From Dama dama (Eukaryota; Chordata; Mammalia; Artiodactyla; Cervidae): a stretch of DNA of 64,000 bases. The notes below the pieces were generated by a model. That model saw only the letters and a program-made list of their open reading frames with translations, had not been told where the DNA came from and ran no database searches. Positions 33,726 through 44,502 of the stretch are shown in pieces. The stretch spans positions 24,334,481 through 24,398,480 of the forward strand of contig NC_083693.1 of NCBI RefSeq assembly GCF_033118175.1, written 5' to 3'. Each line of letters opens with the position of its first letter. Position 1 is the stretch's first letter. A program made the position numbers and the translations under genes.

Positions 33726-34662
33726 CTAGAGAAGATCCTTTAGCATTTGTTGAAGAGCTGGTTTGGTGGTGCTGAATTCTCTCAGCTTTTGCTTATCTGT
33801 AAAGCTTTTGAATTCTCCTTCATATCTGAATGAGATCCTTGCTGGATACAGTAATCTAGGTTGTAGGTTATTCTCTTTCATTACTTTCAGCACGTCCTGC
33901 CATTCCCTTCTGGCCTGGAGGGTTTCTATTGATAGATCAGCTGTTATCCTTATGGGAATCCCTTTGTGTGTTATTTGTTTTTTCTCCCTTGCTGCTTTTA
34001 GTATTTGTTCTTTGTGTTTGATCTTTGTTAATTTGATTAATATGTGTCTTGGGGTGTTTCGCCTTGGGTTTATCCTGTTTGGGACTCTCTGGACTGTTTG
34101 GGTTTCTTGGACTTGGGTGGCTATTTCCTTCCCCATTTTAGGGAAGTTTTCAGCTATTATCTCCTTGAGTATTTTCTCATGGCCTTTCTTTTGGTCTTCT
34201 TCTTCTGGGACTCCTATGATTCGAATGTTGGGGCATTTCACATTGTCCCAGAGGTCCCTGAGGTTGTCCTCATTTCTTTTGGTTCTTTTTTCTTTTTTCC
34301 TCTCTGCTTCATTTATTTCATCCATTTTATCTTCTACCTCACTTATCCTATCTTCTGCCTCCGTTATTCTACTCTTGGTTCCCTCCAAAGTGTTTTTGAT
34401 CTCATTCATTGCATTATTCATTTTTAATTGACTATTTTTTTATTTCTTCTAGGTCTTTATTAAACATTTCTTGTATCTTTTCAATCTTTGTCTCCAGGCT
34501 ATTTATCTGTAACTCCATTTTGTTTTCAAGATTTTGGATCATTTTTATTATCATTATTCTAAATTCTTTTTCAGGTAGATTCCCTATCTCCTCCTCTTTT
34601 GTTTGACTTGGTGGGCATTTTTCATGTTCCTTTACCTGTTGGGTATTTCTTTGCTTTTTCAT
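33726..34662 (-). pseudogene. L1 ORF1 (RNA-binding protein), one frameshift
   Basis: ORF1p coats L1 RNA as a trimer. The N-terminal part begins MKKQRNTQQVKEHEK (34662) and is open for 76 codons to a TAG near 34432; the rest is open for 231 codons from 34421. The 937-nt span is 312 codons plus 1 nt, consistent with one extra A in the A-run (plus-strand T-run) around 34435-34442. Order seen: charged coiled coil (NLENKMELQINSLETKIEKIQ, then EAEDRISEVEDKMDEINEAER), RRM-like region (NIRIIGVPEEED, PRHILIKLTKIKHKEQIL), and C-terminal domain (GIPIRITADLSIETLQARREWQD, PARISFRYEG). Confidence 0.95.
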
Positions 34663-35479
34663 TTTGTTTAGATTGCTGTGTCTGGAGTGGGCTTTCTGTA
34701 TTCTGGAGGTCTGTGGTTCCTTTTTCTTGTGGAGGATTTATCCAGTGGGTGGGGTTAGACGATTGTCTTGTCAAGGTTTCCTGGTTAGGGAAGCTTGCGT
34801 CAGTGTTCTGGTGCGTGGAACTTGATTTCTTCTCTTTGGAGAGCAATGAGTTTTGAGATGGGTCTATGTGTTAGGTGTGACCTTGGGCAGCCTGTATGTT
34901 GATGTTCAGGGCTATGTTCCTGCGTTGCTGGAGAATTTGCGTGGTATGTCTTGCTCTAAAACTTATTGGCTCTTGGGTGGTGGCTGGTTTCAGTGCAGGT
35001 ATGGAGGCTTTTAGATGGTCACTTATTACTTAAAGTTCCATGTAGTCAGGAGTTTTCTGGTGTTCTTAGGTTTTGGGCTTAAGTTTCCTGCCTCTGGATT
35101 TCAGTTTTATTCTTCCTGTAGTCTCAGGACTTCTCCAACTATACAGCCCTGATAAGAAAACTTCTAGGTTAATGGCGAAAAGATTCTCCCCCGTTAGGGA
35201 CACCCAGAGAGGTTCACAGAGTTACATGAAGAGGAGAAAAGGGAGGAGGGAGATAGAGATGAGCAGGAGGAGAAAAAGGGGGACTCAAGAGGAGAGAGAC
35301 AGATCTACGCAGCTGTCTGTTCCCAGAGTGTTCTCCGTAGCCCAGTCACCTACAAAGATTCACAGAATTGGATTGGGAAGAGAAGGGGAAAGGAGGAAAT
35401 AGAGGTGTCCTGAGGCAGAAAACAGAGAGTCAAGATTGGGAGAGAATAATCTTCGGTTTAAAAATAGGGCTTCTCTTCC

Positions 35480-35830
35480 TTTTTTTTTTTTTTTTTGTAA
35501 GGTTATAGTGTATTGAAAATGAAAATTAAGGAGTAGTAGAGGAGTACTAGAGGACTTTAAAAGAAATAAGAGAAAAAGAAAAATAGAAAAAAGAAGAGAA
35601 AAATGAAAGAAAAAAAGAAGAAAAAAGGGAAAAAAAGAAAGAGAAAAAAAAATTTTTTTTCCTAATTAAAAAAAAATCGTAAAAATCTATGAAAATGAAA
35701 GTGAAGGGGTAATGGGGGAGTAATAGGGAATTTTAAAGGAAAATAAAAGAGAAAAAAGAAAAAAAGAAAAAAAAATTTTTTTTTTTCTTCCTTACTTAGG
35801 GGAAAAAAAAAAAAATGTTAAAATATATCT
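35480..35830 (-). repeat. Purine/pyrimidine-rich simple sequence in L1 5' UTR, imperfectly duplicated
   Basis: Two related blocks, each a T-run followed by 'tgaaaatgaaaattaaggag' (about 35515) or 'tgaaaatgaaagtgaagggg' (about 35690) and then AG-rich sequence. This suggests a diverged tandem duplication of about 170-180 bp inside the L1 5' UTR. Confidence 0.75.
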
Positions 35831-36104
35831 AGGAATTTCTCTGGAGCCGTTGCGGTCAGTGTGGGTTCGGCTCAGTTTCAGATAGCTCCTCATTCCAGCT
35901 TACACTTCTCGATATCTATAGGGCCCTTCCGGTGTAGTCGGTGTTTTCTACGGGGATTTTAATCTGTTGCACCAGTCCCTTCTGAAGCGATTCCCTTTGT
36001 TTATTTGGCTTCTGTTTGCCGGTCTCTTCAGAGCCTCATTTCCGCCCTGACACAGGCGGGCGGAGGTGGACTCTTATTCAGGTAGCTAGTTCCGTCGCTC
36101 TGCG

Positions 36105-36161
36105 GGGAGGGGCTGGCGCTGCCGGGAGGGGCTGGCGCTGCCGGGAGGGGCTGACGCTGCC
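36105..36161 (-). repeat. Three tandem 19-bp GC-rich units in L1 5' UTR
   Basis: GGGAGGGGCTGGCGCTGCC at 36105-36123 and 36124-36142, and a copy with one change (GACGCTG) at 36143-36161. GGGAGGGGC is SP/KLF-like. Confidence 0.95.
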
Positions 36162-36957
36162 CTCTCCGTCTGCGCTGCTCAGGCTCCCGGCCGCTCTATA
36201 TGGAGCGCGCCCCGCGCTGCGCGAGGTTCCAGCCCTCGCGTGTTCCACAAAAGCGCGGAACGAAAGCTGCGCCTGCTCTCTGTGCCTTCCCCGTCAGAGC
36301 GGTCCAGGCAGCCAGGGGCTTGGTGGGCGCACTCTCCCCAGGTGTGGCGCGCCCACTCCCTTCCACGGACCCAGTCTCAGTTTCCGCTGGCGCCAGTCGG
36401 GTGCGTGTGCCTTCCGCCCTCCGCGTCCCCAGCCCCAGTCCCCGCCCGCGCCGGTCGGGCGCCTGCGCCCTGTGTCTCGCCGCGACCTTCCCCTCCCCCC
36501 TGCCTCCTGCCTCCGGCGGGGCTGGGTCGGTCGTAGCCTGCGAGCTCTTCTCTGGACTTTCTCGGTCCCTTTGTTCTGCAAACGCCGGCAGTGTGTTCCG
36601 GCCGGTTAATTTTCTCTCTCTCTTTCGGTCTCCCACAGTTCAAGTTGGCAACTCACAGAAGCTCCCTCCGATTGTCCTCAGGGCACTCAGGCCCGGACCC
36701 TACCCCAAGCAATGCCGCCTAAGACTCCCTTCCCGGGACGGATCTCCATCCTTAGCTCTTTTGTCTCACTTTTTATCTTTATATTTTGTCCTACCTCCTT
36801 TCGAAGACAATGGGCTGCTTTTCTGGGCGCCTGATGACCTCAGCTAGCGATCAGAAGTTGTTTTGTGAAGTTTGTTCTGCGTTCAGTTATTCTTTTGATG
36901 AAATTGTAGGAGAGAAAGTGGTCTCCCCGTCCTACTCCTCCGCCATCTTGGCTCCTC

Positions 36958-36974
36958 CTGTATCTTGTTATCTT
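36958..36974. repeat. Target-site duplication of the L1, right copy
   Basis: Identical to 29583-29599. The pre-insertion site reads ..CTGTATCTTGTTATCTTATATC.., so the bottom-strand nick was at AT/AAGATAAC. Confidence 0.95.
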
Positions 36975-37999
36975 ATATCTATATAATATAACTGTGGTTT
37001 TCTTGAACTATCCTTCTACTGACCTATTTGGGAGGAAGAGCTCGAAAATTACCCTTTGTCATGTAAGTAAATTCTGTTGGCTTCAGTTAAACCTACTGAG
37101 CAAATGGTGTCATAAAAAGTAGAGATGGGCAGCAGCCTTTCAAAATCACGATTATTACCAACTCACCCTGTTAAAGTGAATTAAAGACCTTTGAAGGTTT
37201 GATGGGTATTTTAGGAGGTTTGTGGGAAAAAATCCATTTTCCCAAAGCTCTTTAATGGACATAACCTTGAAGTCTCAGTTCGCTCTGGGAATATCAGCAA
37301 GAAATGGGGAAGTCCAGGCCCAATGTCCCAACCCCTGAGCCTTTTGGGGGTCTTCAAGCATCACCTCTGGGCAAGTGTTCAGGGTGGCCTGTTTAGTAGG
37401 GCTTCTGATCCAGCATTCGCTGACTCCACCAACACTGTCTACATTCAAATAAGACTTAAAACCTATGAATTACACTACAGTAGGTTCCAGAAGCCTCTAA
37501 ATTCCACCAGCACAAGTCAGTCTGAGACTAAGTCTCAATATTCTGTCCACCAACCACATTTCTCTACTCTAGCTTGAGAATTGTGGTACAGCTTATATTC
37601 TGCTTCAGTGTGGGAAGGTATTTTGTTTTTGTTTTTAAGAAAACTCCAGATGAAGTCATTAGTTTCTGTTTGGGTTATCTTGTATGAAATTATGCATATG
37701 TCTAAAGGCTAGAGTCCCTCAGGATAAAAATTCTTCACTACGTGCAGCACAAAGGTGCCAAGACCCACAGAAGAAGCGGCAGGCTTCTGTCACAAGTTGA
37801 AATGTATGTTCCTTGAAAGGTACCAAGATTAACCAGCCACATTTTTTTAAACATGTCATTTTCTTTGCTGAGTTTCTATAGTCAAATTCTCATGCATCAA
37901 ATGAGTGTGTAGCTGGCCTGAAATTTACAAATGCAAAATTAGATGTACACAAGAATAGAACTTTATTTTTCTATAACCAAACATCTTTACTTATCAGAA

Positions 38000-38320
38000 T
38001 CTGCTAACTTTAGTAACAAAAAAATCCCCAAATCTCAAAGGCTTAAAATGACAAAGGCTTATTTCCCACTCACGATATGTGTCTGCTACGGATCTATAGT
38101 AGTCATTCACAACCCCAGGGAGATAAAAACCTCCATCATCTTATGACATCAGTATCTTCACATAAATCTCTCGGGTTCTCCGAGTATAGAAGAGAGCTTG
38201 GAGGATCATTATACAGCCCATAAATTCTTCCACACAGAAGTGATGTGATCATTTCTGCTTATGTTTCATCATCCAAAGCAATTCAGATGCTCGTAAAAAA
38301 ACTTTACAAGAATATACACC
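38000..38320 (+). repeat. Ancient interspersed repeat
   Basis: 'cccaaatctcaaaggcttaa', 'aatgacaaaggcttatttcc', 'cactcacgatatgtgtctgc' follow a common old mammalian repeat pattern (..tctcagtggcttaaaacaac..tttatttc..). Family not assigned by eye. Confidence 0.5.
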
Positions 38321-39111
38321 TCAAAGGAAAGGGTAATCAGACATAACATTTACTACAGCATCTTACCTTGGGAGCTCCCATTTCCATCAATGTGAAGCAC
38401 TTCTTAATCTTGGCACCTAAAAGTAAAGTTCTATTCAAATCAAAATAATTCCCTACTCCTCTCTTCCAATAAGATTGCTATCTCTAGCCTTTCTTTATAG
38501 TATTTCTGGAATTTCCGCTGCAAGTGACTAGTGTCTCCGCGTTTCAAACTATCTCTGTGGGATCCTTATTTAATCAGTTCAGACTTTAGACTCACTCAAG
38601 TAAAACTCCATACCAGGACTGTAGCCTTCTCTTCCCTCTACTTCTCCCTCAGCTCCCCATTCAAGCTGGGAAAGTGGCACAGGAAAATCATCTCAAGGCA
38701 AAAGGAGAATTTCCTGATTACATTGCTTATCTCAGAAGGGAAAGAATCAGTAATTTATGTGATATTTTGGGAGTTGTGATGGGAGAAGGGGTACGAAAGA
38801 TTTGAGGACCTCACTTTAGTTGTGACACTAGGTTTCAAATCACCCAACAGAATAACTTTCTAAAATGGAACACTGATATAGAAATTACACAAAGCAAATA
38901 CCTTAGTCAAGTGCAGGAAACCTTTTTGTCTTTTTAACCTGAGAACTGAAACCCTGGGTACATATTTGTGGTGACTGATCACTTCAACTGTTATGCAGAC
39001 TCTTACCCTACCCAAGACTTCGGGACTAGACACCAAATAAAAATACAAGGGCTACTGAGACAAAGACTCCTCCATAATCAGCTTCCTTTTAGCATCAACT
39101 CTTATTACATG

Positions 39112-39172
39112 GAGCACTACAGTCCATGGGATTGCAAAGGATCAGACACATCTGAGCAACTAAGCATGCATG
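39112..39172 (+). repeat. Bov-A/BovB 3'-tail scrap
   Basis: 'gagcactacagtccatggga', 'ttgcaaaggatcagacacat', 'ctgagcaactaagcatgcat': the last 60 bp only. Confidence 0.8.
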
Positions 39173-39355
39173 CATGCTCATCATGGAAAAAATTTGAGGT
39201 TCTACTACTCTATGAAATATTCCAGGGCTGGGATAGACATGTCTTCAACTATATCCTTTCCCCTTCAAAGGGACCTTCAAGTGAAATGTTCAACCAAACA
39301 GTATTTGAGGGAATTGTGAAATATTTTCTATATATATATTAAAAGTAAGGATAGA

Positions 39356-39554
39356 GGAACTTCCCTGTTGGTCCAGTAGTTAAGATTTTGCCCTCCAGTG
39401 CTGGTGGTGCAGGTTCAATCCCTGGTCAGGGAATTAAGCTTCTACATGTGGCTCATGGTCAAAAAGCAGAACACAAGCAATAGGAGCAATATTGTAACAA
39501 ATTCAATAAAGACTTTATAAATAGTTCACGACAAAAAATTAAAACAATAAAAAG
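39356..39554 (+). repeat. CHR-2-type SINE with TSD
   Basis: 'ttggtccagtagttaagatt', B-box GGTTCAATCCC, tail 'caatattgtaacaaattcaa' and 'taaagactttataaatagtt'. AAGGATAGA lies at 39347-39355 and 39555-39563. Confidence 0.93.
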
Positions 39555-40037
39555 AAGGATAGAAATTAAGAGGTAGTATTCACTGCAGGTGACTTAGAAT
39601 AATTATCTACTTCATGCTTAAGCAGAATGAAACAGTCCATTGGTCTCAGCTTTGAGAAATGAGAGTGAATTGAAAGTTTGGAAAATCTCTCCCAGGGTAA
39701 AATCAAAGGAAAAGGCAAATCTCAAAAGTTTTCAGTGTGTTTCATCTCAGCTTTATTTAGTGGTGATGCACAAGTGTGATGGCTGTACCTGAAGACAAAA
39801 ACTTCAGAAAGACACTCAGTACAAAACTAAACATACTCTTACCAAACAATTCCAGCAGTCACAATACTTGGTATTCAACCCAAAGAAGTTGAAAACTTAT
39901 ATAAACACAAAACTAACACATAGATGTTTACAGCCATTTTCTTCATAATTGGCAAAACCTGGATGTGACTTGGACACCCTTCAGTAGGTGAGTGGATAAA
40001 TAAATAAACAGTGGTACGTCTATAACTGGAAAACCAG

Positions 40038-40506
40038 CCCCAGACTGGCCTTATCTTGTTTCTAATGAGATCCAGATTAGTTTTTCAGAGACAACAGAAC
40101 AAGACCACAAGTCATACAGTTGGATCATGCACATGGGAGATTTTTGACCTCAAAAAATGACCTGAACCAAAGGACCGGGGCATGATGGGAACATGATCAG
40201 AATCGCTGTCCAGGAAGATCTGGTGCTAAAGGTCCCTTTACCATACCTTACCATAAACAGCAAAGTTTCAAAGCTCTCCAGTGGAAACCTGCTCCACCAA
40301 TGCAGGTGAAATACCAACTCTCTTCCCTCAACCCATGAAAGTTTGACCAAAATCCCAGATCATTCTGGGAGATGCAAGCCGTTCCTCCTATCTCCTTACC
40401 CATAGACCTCACCACAAATCTTTTTCTTTTCTTAAAAGCCTGTACTATAGCCTGCCATACTACTAACTTCTATTTTCATAAGGCAGCCAACTCTTTGCTC
40501 TGTAAC
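40038..40506. mobile_element. LTR-like insertion inside the old L1
   Basis: A roughly 470-bp segment that interrupts the L1 between 'gtacgtctataac' and 'acaatgtaatattattcag'. It could be bounded as TGGAAAACC..ACATGCA (TG...CA). No poly(A) tail and no known SINE or LINE sequence, so a solo LTR is the best guess. Orientation and family are not determined. Confidence 0.4.
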
Positions 40507-40775
40507 ACATGCAGACAATGTAATATTATTCAGTGCTGCAAAGAAATTAGCTACTTAAACCATGAAAAGACATGAGCAAAACTTAGATGCATATTCCTGA
40601 ATAAAAGGAGCCGATCTGAAAAGACCACTTACTGTATGATTTCAAATATATGATGCTTTGAAAAAGGCAAAACCATGGGTGCAGTGAAAGGATCAGTCAT
40701 TGCCAGAGGTTAGGAAGGAGGAGGGAAAGAGTACATGAAGCACAGAGGATTTTTAGGGCAGTGAAAATATTCTGT

Positions 40776-41224
40776 GCTGTTGTTCAGTCACCTGGTCAAG
40801 TCCAACTCTTTGTGACCGCATGGACTGCAGCACCCCAGGCCTCTCTGTCCCTCACCACCTCCCGAAATTTGCCCAGGTTCAAGTTCATTGCATCAGTGAT
40901 GCCATCCAGCCATCTCATCCTCTGAGGCCCTCTTCTTCCTTCTGCCCTCAATCTTTCCTAGCATCAGGGACTTTTCTCAGGAGTCAGCTCTTCCCATCAG
41001 ATGACAAAATACAGGAGTTGCAACTTCAACATCAGTCCTTCCAATGAATATTCAGGGTTGATCTCTCTTAAAATTGACTGGTTTGATCTCCTTGCTGTCC
41101 AAGGGACTCTCAGGAGTCTTTTCCAGCACCATACTTAGAAGGCATCAATTCTTCAGTGCTCGGGTCTTCCCAGTGGTCACATATGGTTGTGGCAGCTGGA
41201 CCATAAAGAAGGCAGAGAGCTGAA
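40776..41224 (-). mobile_element. BovB 3' fragment with perfect 13-bp TSD
   Basis: Flanked by GAAAATATTCTGT at 40763-40775 and 41225-41237, inside the old L1. Minus-strand BovB from the 3' tail ('gttgttcagtcacctggtca') back to about the 'CESWT' region ('cacatatggttgtggcagct'). No open frame of note. Confidence 0.95.
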
Positions 41225-41520
41225 GAAAATATTCTGTATGATACCATAATGATGGGTACATGTCTTTGTACATTTGTCCAAACCCACAAAATGTACAACA
41301 TTAAGAGTGAAATCTGATGTAAACTATGGACTTAGGTGACAATGATGTGTTAGTGTAGGTTCATCAATTATAGCAGATGTGCCACTCTGGTGGTAGGGGG
41401 ATATTGAATACGGGAGAGGATATGTGTATGAATGGGGGCAGAGGGCATACAGGAAATTTCTGTACTTTTGGCTCAATTTTTCTGTAAACTTAAAACTGCT
41501 CTAAAAAAGTATATATTAAT

Positions 41521-42677
41521 ATATGTATGTATATTTAAAAGTATCAAGTTGCATGTCTAATTTGTCTCTCACATAACCTTTAACTACAGTTATCTGTTTT
41601 GAAAAATAGAGTGTAAAAATATATTGTACATGTAAGTGAAAATGATATGCATGAGAGATCTTGAGAATATTTGGAACTTAAGAAAATACTCAGTAGATGC
41701 ATTTCCCTAGTAGGTACAACTCTAAATGCTATAGGGGCAGGATTTTGATTTGAAGATGTTTCATTTTTAATAGTCTCTTGACCAATATTTCCTGGAGAGC
41801 TCTTTACATCTCTTCTGGAGGTCATGTTTATTATTGATTTCAGCAGCAACTCTGTGCAATCAGAAGTCTCAAATAGAATTTGAATTGTAATTCCAATTGA
41901 TGTATGTTGATTTAAACCTGAAGGCCAATGTAATAACTCATAAAACTGAAAGAAATAAGGGAAAAGGAGCCTTCAGACTCATGATGTGATTAACCTTCGA
42001 CACAGAGAGAAAGGGCATGATAAATCTGTAGCATTTGCTACACTCTTTTGATGGTGAAACTAAAAAAAAAATAAGGAGAGTTTATGGATGTCAGGGGATT
42101 GTTCTGGAGACTCTCCTGAATTGGATTAATGTCTCAACAAATCACCCTTGATGAATTACATAATGATAGCATTTATTGACCTGTATATTGGAGAAAAAAC
42201 GTACATGAAGAATTTGCCGTAATATGTGTGTTTAACAGAAAGGACGAAGCTAATGTTTGGAATACATATTTTTTCTGCTAAGAGTGTAAACAAAGTGTTT
42301 TATTTCTCCATCCCCTCGGTGGAGCTCTGCTTTAAGCATTATGCTAGAACAGGAGTAATTACATACATAGCGGCAGAAGGTGGTGTTTGTTTCCAATGAA
42401 ATTGGTCAGAACTACAGGCTCTGTCATTCTATTTTTTGGTTAAGAGACAGACCTGAAAGGATGACATCTGTCTCCCCCAGGCCTTGACAGTGCGAAGAGG
42501 CACCTATGACACCCCGGGGGGATACTTGGTTTTTCTGATGTTACTGTGTGGTGGATTGAATGTCTCACAAATTGTTCCTTTCCCTGGGAATTTCTGCATT
42601 TCCATTTCTCCCTCTAACTGAGAATGATTTTAACATTTGCAAATTTATGAATAATAATGAACATACAGCACATAGCC
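41521..42677. other. Repeat-poor interval
   Basis: About 1.15 kb without young insertions; contains the candidate regulatory segment at 42110-42480. 41510-41540 is TA-rich ('tatatattaatatatgtatg'). No coding frame recognised. Confidence 0.55.
42110..42480. promoter_or_regulatory. Candidate conserved non-coding element
   Basis: Repeat-free, with TGTAAACAAAG (42285-42295, forkhead-type), TGTTTGTTT (42386-42394, reverse forkhead-type), 'taattacata' (about 42357-42366) and 'tggattaatg' (about 42121-42130), both homeodomain-type, and 'gaattacataatg'. No frame or repeat explains it. Appearance only; conservation not tested. Confidence 0.33.
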
Positions 42678-42688
42678 TAACATCAGAC

Positions 42689-42912
42689 CTACGTGCATGC
42701 TAAGTCACCTCAGTTGTGTCTGACTCTTTGTGACCCCATGGACCGTAGCCTGCCAGGCTTCTCTGTCCATGGGATTTACCCAGCAAGAACACTAGAGTGG
42801 GTCACCATGCCCTCCTCCAGGGGATCTTCCCAACCCAGGAATCGAACCCATGTCTCCTGCATCTCCTGCATTGCAGGCGGATTCTTTACCACTGAGCCAT
42901 TGGAAAAGCTCA
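42689..42912 (-). repeat. Bov-tA SINE with perfect 11-bp TSD
   Basis: TAACATCAGAC at 42678-42688 and 42913-42923. The reverse head contains a small repeat ('ctcctgcatctcctgcattg'), an internal 9-bp duplication. Confidence 0.96.
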
Positions 42913-42953
42913 TAACATCAGACACATATGATCAATTAACACTTGATTTTTAC

Positions 42954-42984
<31 letters not shown>

Positions 42985-42986
42985 TT
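42954..42986. repeat. (AT)n followed by T20
   Basis: (AT)n at 42954-42967 and T-run to 42986. May be the reversed tail of a lost retroposon. Confidence 0.9.
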
Positions 42987-44284
42987 AATTTGCCCAGTCA
43001 ATGAGTTACAGTTTTCTGGATCAAGTGAGTTAGCTGAGGGAGTGGAATTGCTAAGAAGAGAATTGCTAAGAAGAATGTCAATAGAGGTTCGTATCAAAGT
43101 GCCTAACAGAGGGTAGTTGTTTGATAAATACTGCTTAATTTGATCTGACAATATCACTATTCTTACACTCTGCAGATTCCAAATTAGACCATGGATATTT
43201 TCTCAACTGTTTTAATCTGAACCAGATGGAAGAAGAAATAGGCAATGCATAGAAGGATCTAGTTTACATCAATCCTCAGAGGATGAGCAGAGGAAATAAT
43301 GGGTCTTTGTAATCTTTGGTTTCAGTGACTCAACAGGAGCAAGGTTGCCAGGACAATTGGGCTGCTCTGCCTCCCTGGGTGCAGGATAATTCAATATAAG
43401 CAGCCTTTTCCCACAACAGAAGCTAGGGCTGTGACTCAGCACACCAGGCAGGCAATGGACTAAAAAAACAGTCCCTGTGTGCTTTTCTGGATGTTGCATT
43501 GAAAGCTGCCTGATTTGTCTGGTCTCCTTCTCATCGTCTGACTACAATTGCAGTAGGTGTCTTGTTACAGCCTTGTCTCACTCCCACCAAAGCTACAACC
43601 GCGTTTTCCATGTGCACCCAAGAATATCAATGTCAGTACTGAGGCAGGTGGATGGAGCACTTTGTTGAGGGAAGTTTGCTTTTCATGGGCCTAATAGCTT
43701 GTGCCAAGTGCACCTGCCAAGCCTGGCCATGTACTTGGGGGTTAGGGATTGCAGGGAACAACCTGTTCAGTGTGTGTCTGTTCAGTGCTCAGATGAGGAA
43801 TTCAGTCTCTTCAAGAAGGAGGTCAATGGTCTCTTACAGATCCTCTTAAATTAAGCTTTTTTTCCTCTACTTGGAGTTAGATTTACAGAATGAAGGAAGG
43901 TCAAAAGAGAAATTCCAAACCACACCAGGTACTGGAAGACCACCTGTGACCGAAAGTTGCATTAACTTCCAACAAGAACTATATGAGAAAATGTGCTGTG
44001 TGGCTCACGGCCCGTTACACACAGGTGTTGTTTTATTGAAGCTGTTCACCACCCTCTCCAGTGAGGAAGGTAGGGCTGAGACGGGCACTGCGCCTGGAAA
44101 AGACTCTCAGGACTTACCTCTCCTCTGAACCCACAGCCAGCTCTGAGTTCAAAGACACCAGCAAGGATGAAGGAAAGCCACACGCAGATCATCTACATCA
44201 GGGCTCCCTGACCTCCGAGATGATCTGAGGTGGGGCTGATGTAATAACAATAGAAATAAAGGTGCTCAATGAATGTAATGCGCT
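42987..44284. other. Interval without recognised genes
   Basis: 1.3 kb without young repeats. Overlapping short frames at 43269-44128 on both strands have no domain; not called. 43050-43077 contains a small tandem repeat ('gctaagaagagaattgctaa'). Confidence 0.55.
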
Positions 44285-44302
44285 TGTGTGTGTGTGTGTG
44301 TG
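44285..44302 (+). repeat. (TG)n microsatellite
   Basis: Nine TG units at the 3' end of the following minus-strand SINE, the same arrangement as at 2693-2727. Confidence 0.9.
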
Positions 44303-44502
44303 TTAGTTGTTCAGTTGTGTCCGATTCTGCAGACTATAGCCCACCAGGCTCCTCTGCCCATGGAATTCTCCAGGCAAGAAAACTGGGGTGGGTTGCCATG
44401 CCCTCCTCCAGGGGATCCTCCTGACCCAGGAATTGAACCCAAGTCTCATGTCTTCTGCACTGGCAGGCAGGTTCTTTACCACTAGTGCTAACTGGGAAGC
44501 CC
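44303..44502 (-). repeat. Bov-tA SINE
   Basis: 'ttagttgttcagttgtgtcc' to 'actgggaagccc', with a 10-bp deletion ('gattctgcagactatagcc') where 'tttgtgaccccatgg' normally stands. Reverse B-box 'ggaattgaaccca'. Confidence 0.94.

Larger units (their letters stand above)
29600..36957 (-). mobile_element. Full-length ruminant LINE-1
   Basis: 7,358 bp on the minus strand: 5' UTR 34663-36957, ORF1 33726-34662, 51-bp spacer, ORF2 29856-33674, 3' UTR of about 240 bp, and poly(A) seen as poly-T at 29600-29613. Perfect 17-bp target duplications flank it, and the 5' end starts GAGGAGCCAAGATGGCGG, as expected for an untruncated L1. The pure tail, perfect duplication and only one visible break in each ORF point to a young insertion. 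It cannot be autonomously active as written because of these breaks. Confidence 0.97.
34663..36957 (-). promoter_or_regulatory. L1 5' UTR with internal promoter region
   Basis: 2.3 kb upstream of ORF1. The outer 900 bp (36050-36560 especially) is GC- and CpG-rich, as expected of the internal Pol II promoter of a full-length L1. It is followed by tandem 19-bp units (36105-36161), then A/T-rich simple sequence (35480-35830) and unique 5' UTR. A 74-codon frame (34622-34846, minus) overlaps the ORF1 start in another frame. 'GCCAAGATGGCGG' at the extreme 5' end contains a YY1-like site (GATGGC), as known for other mammalian L1s. Confidence 0.85.
36975..39353. other. 2.4-kb interval without recognised genes
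   Basis: No young insertion apart from a 60-bp Bov-A scrap at 39112-39172. Includes an ancient repeat at about 38000-38320. Frames at 37323-37577, 38531-38779 and 38968-39342 carry no recognisable domain. Confidence 0.55.
39880..41520 (+). mobile_element. Old L1 (L1MA-type) 3' end, split twice
   Basis: Pieces 39880-40037 ('aaagaagttgaaaacttata', 'ttcagtaggtgagtggataa'), 40507-40775 ('tattattcagtgctgcaaag', 'cacagaggatttttagggca') and 41225-41520 ('acatttgtccaaacccacaa', 'aactgctctaaaaaag') are collinear parts of one L1 3' end. They are separated by an LTR-like insert and a BovB insert. No coding frame survives. Confidence 0.88.

Noticed and set aside
33763..34431. 222-codon plus-strand frame, hydrophobic and membrane-like
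   Set aside because: It is the exact antisense of L1 ORF1; hydrophobicity follows from the A-rich coding strand of L1 read in reverse. The same applies to the plus-strand frames at 29998-33390.
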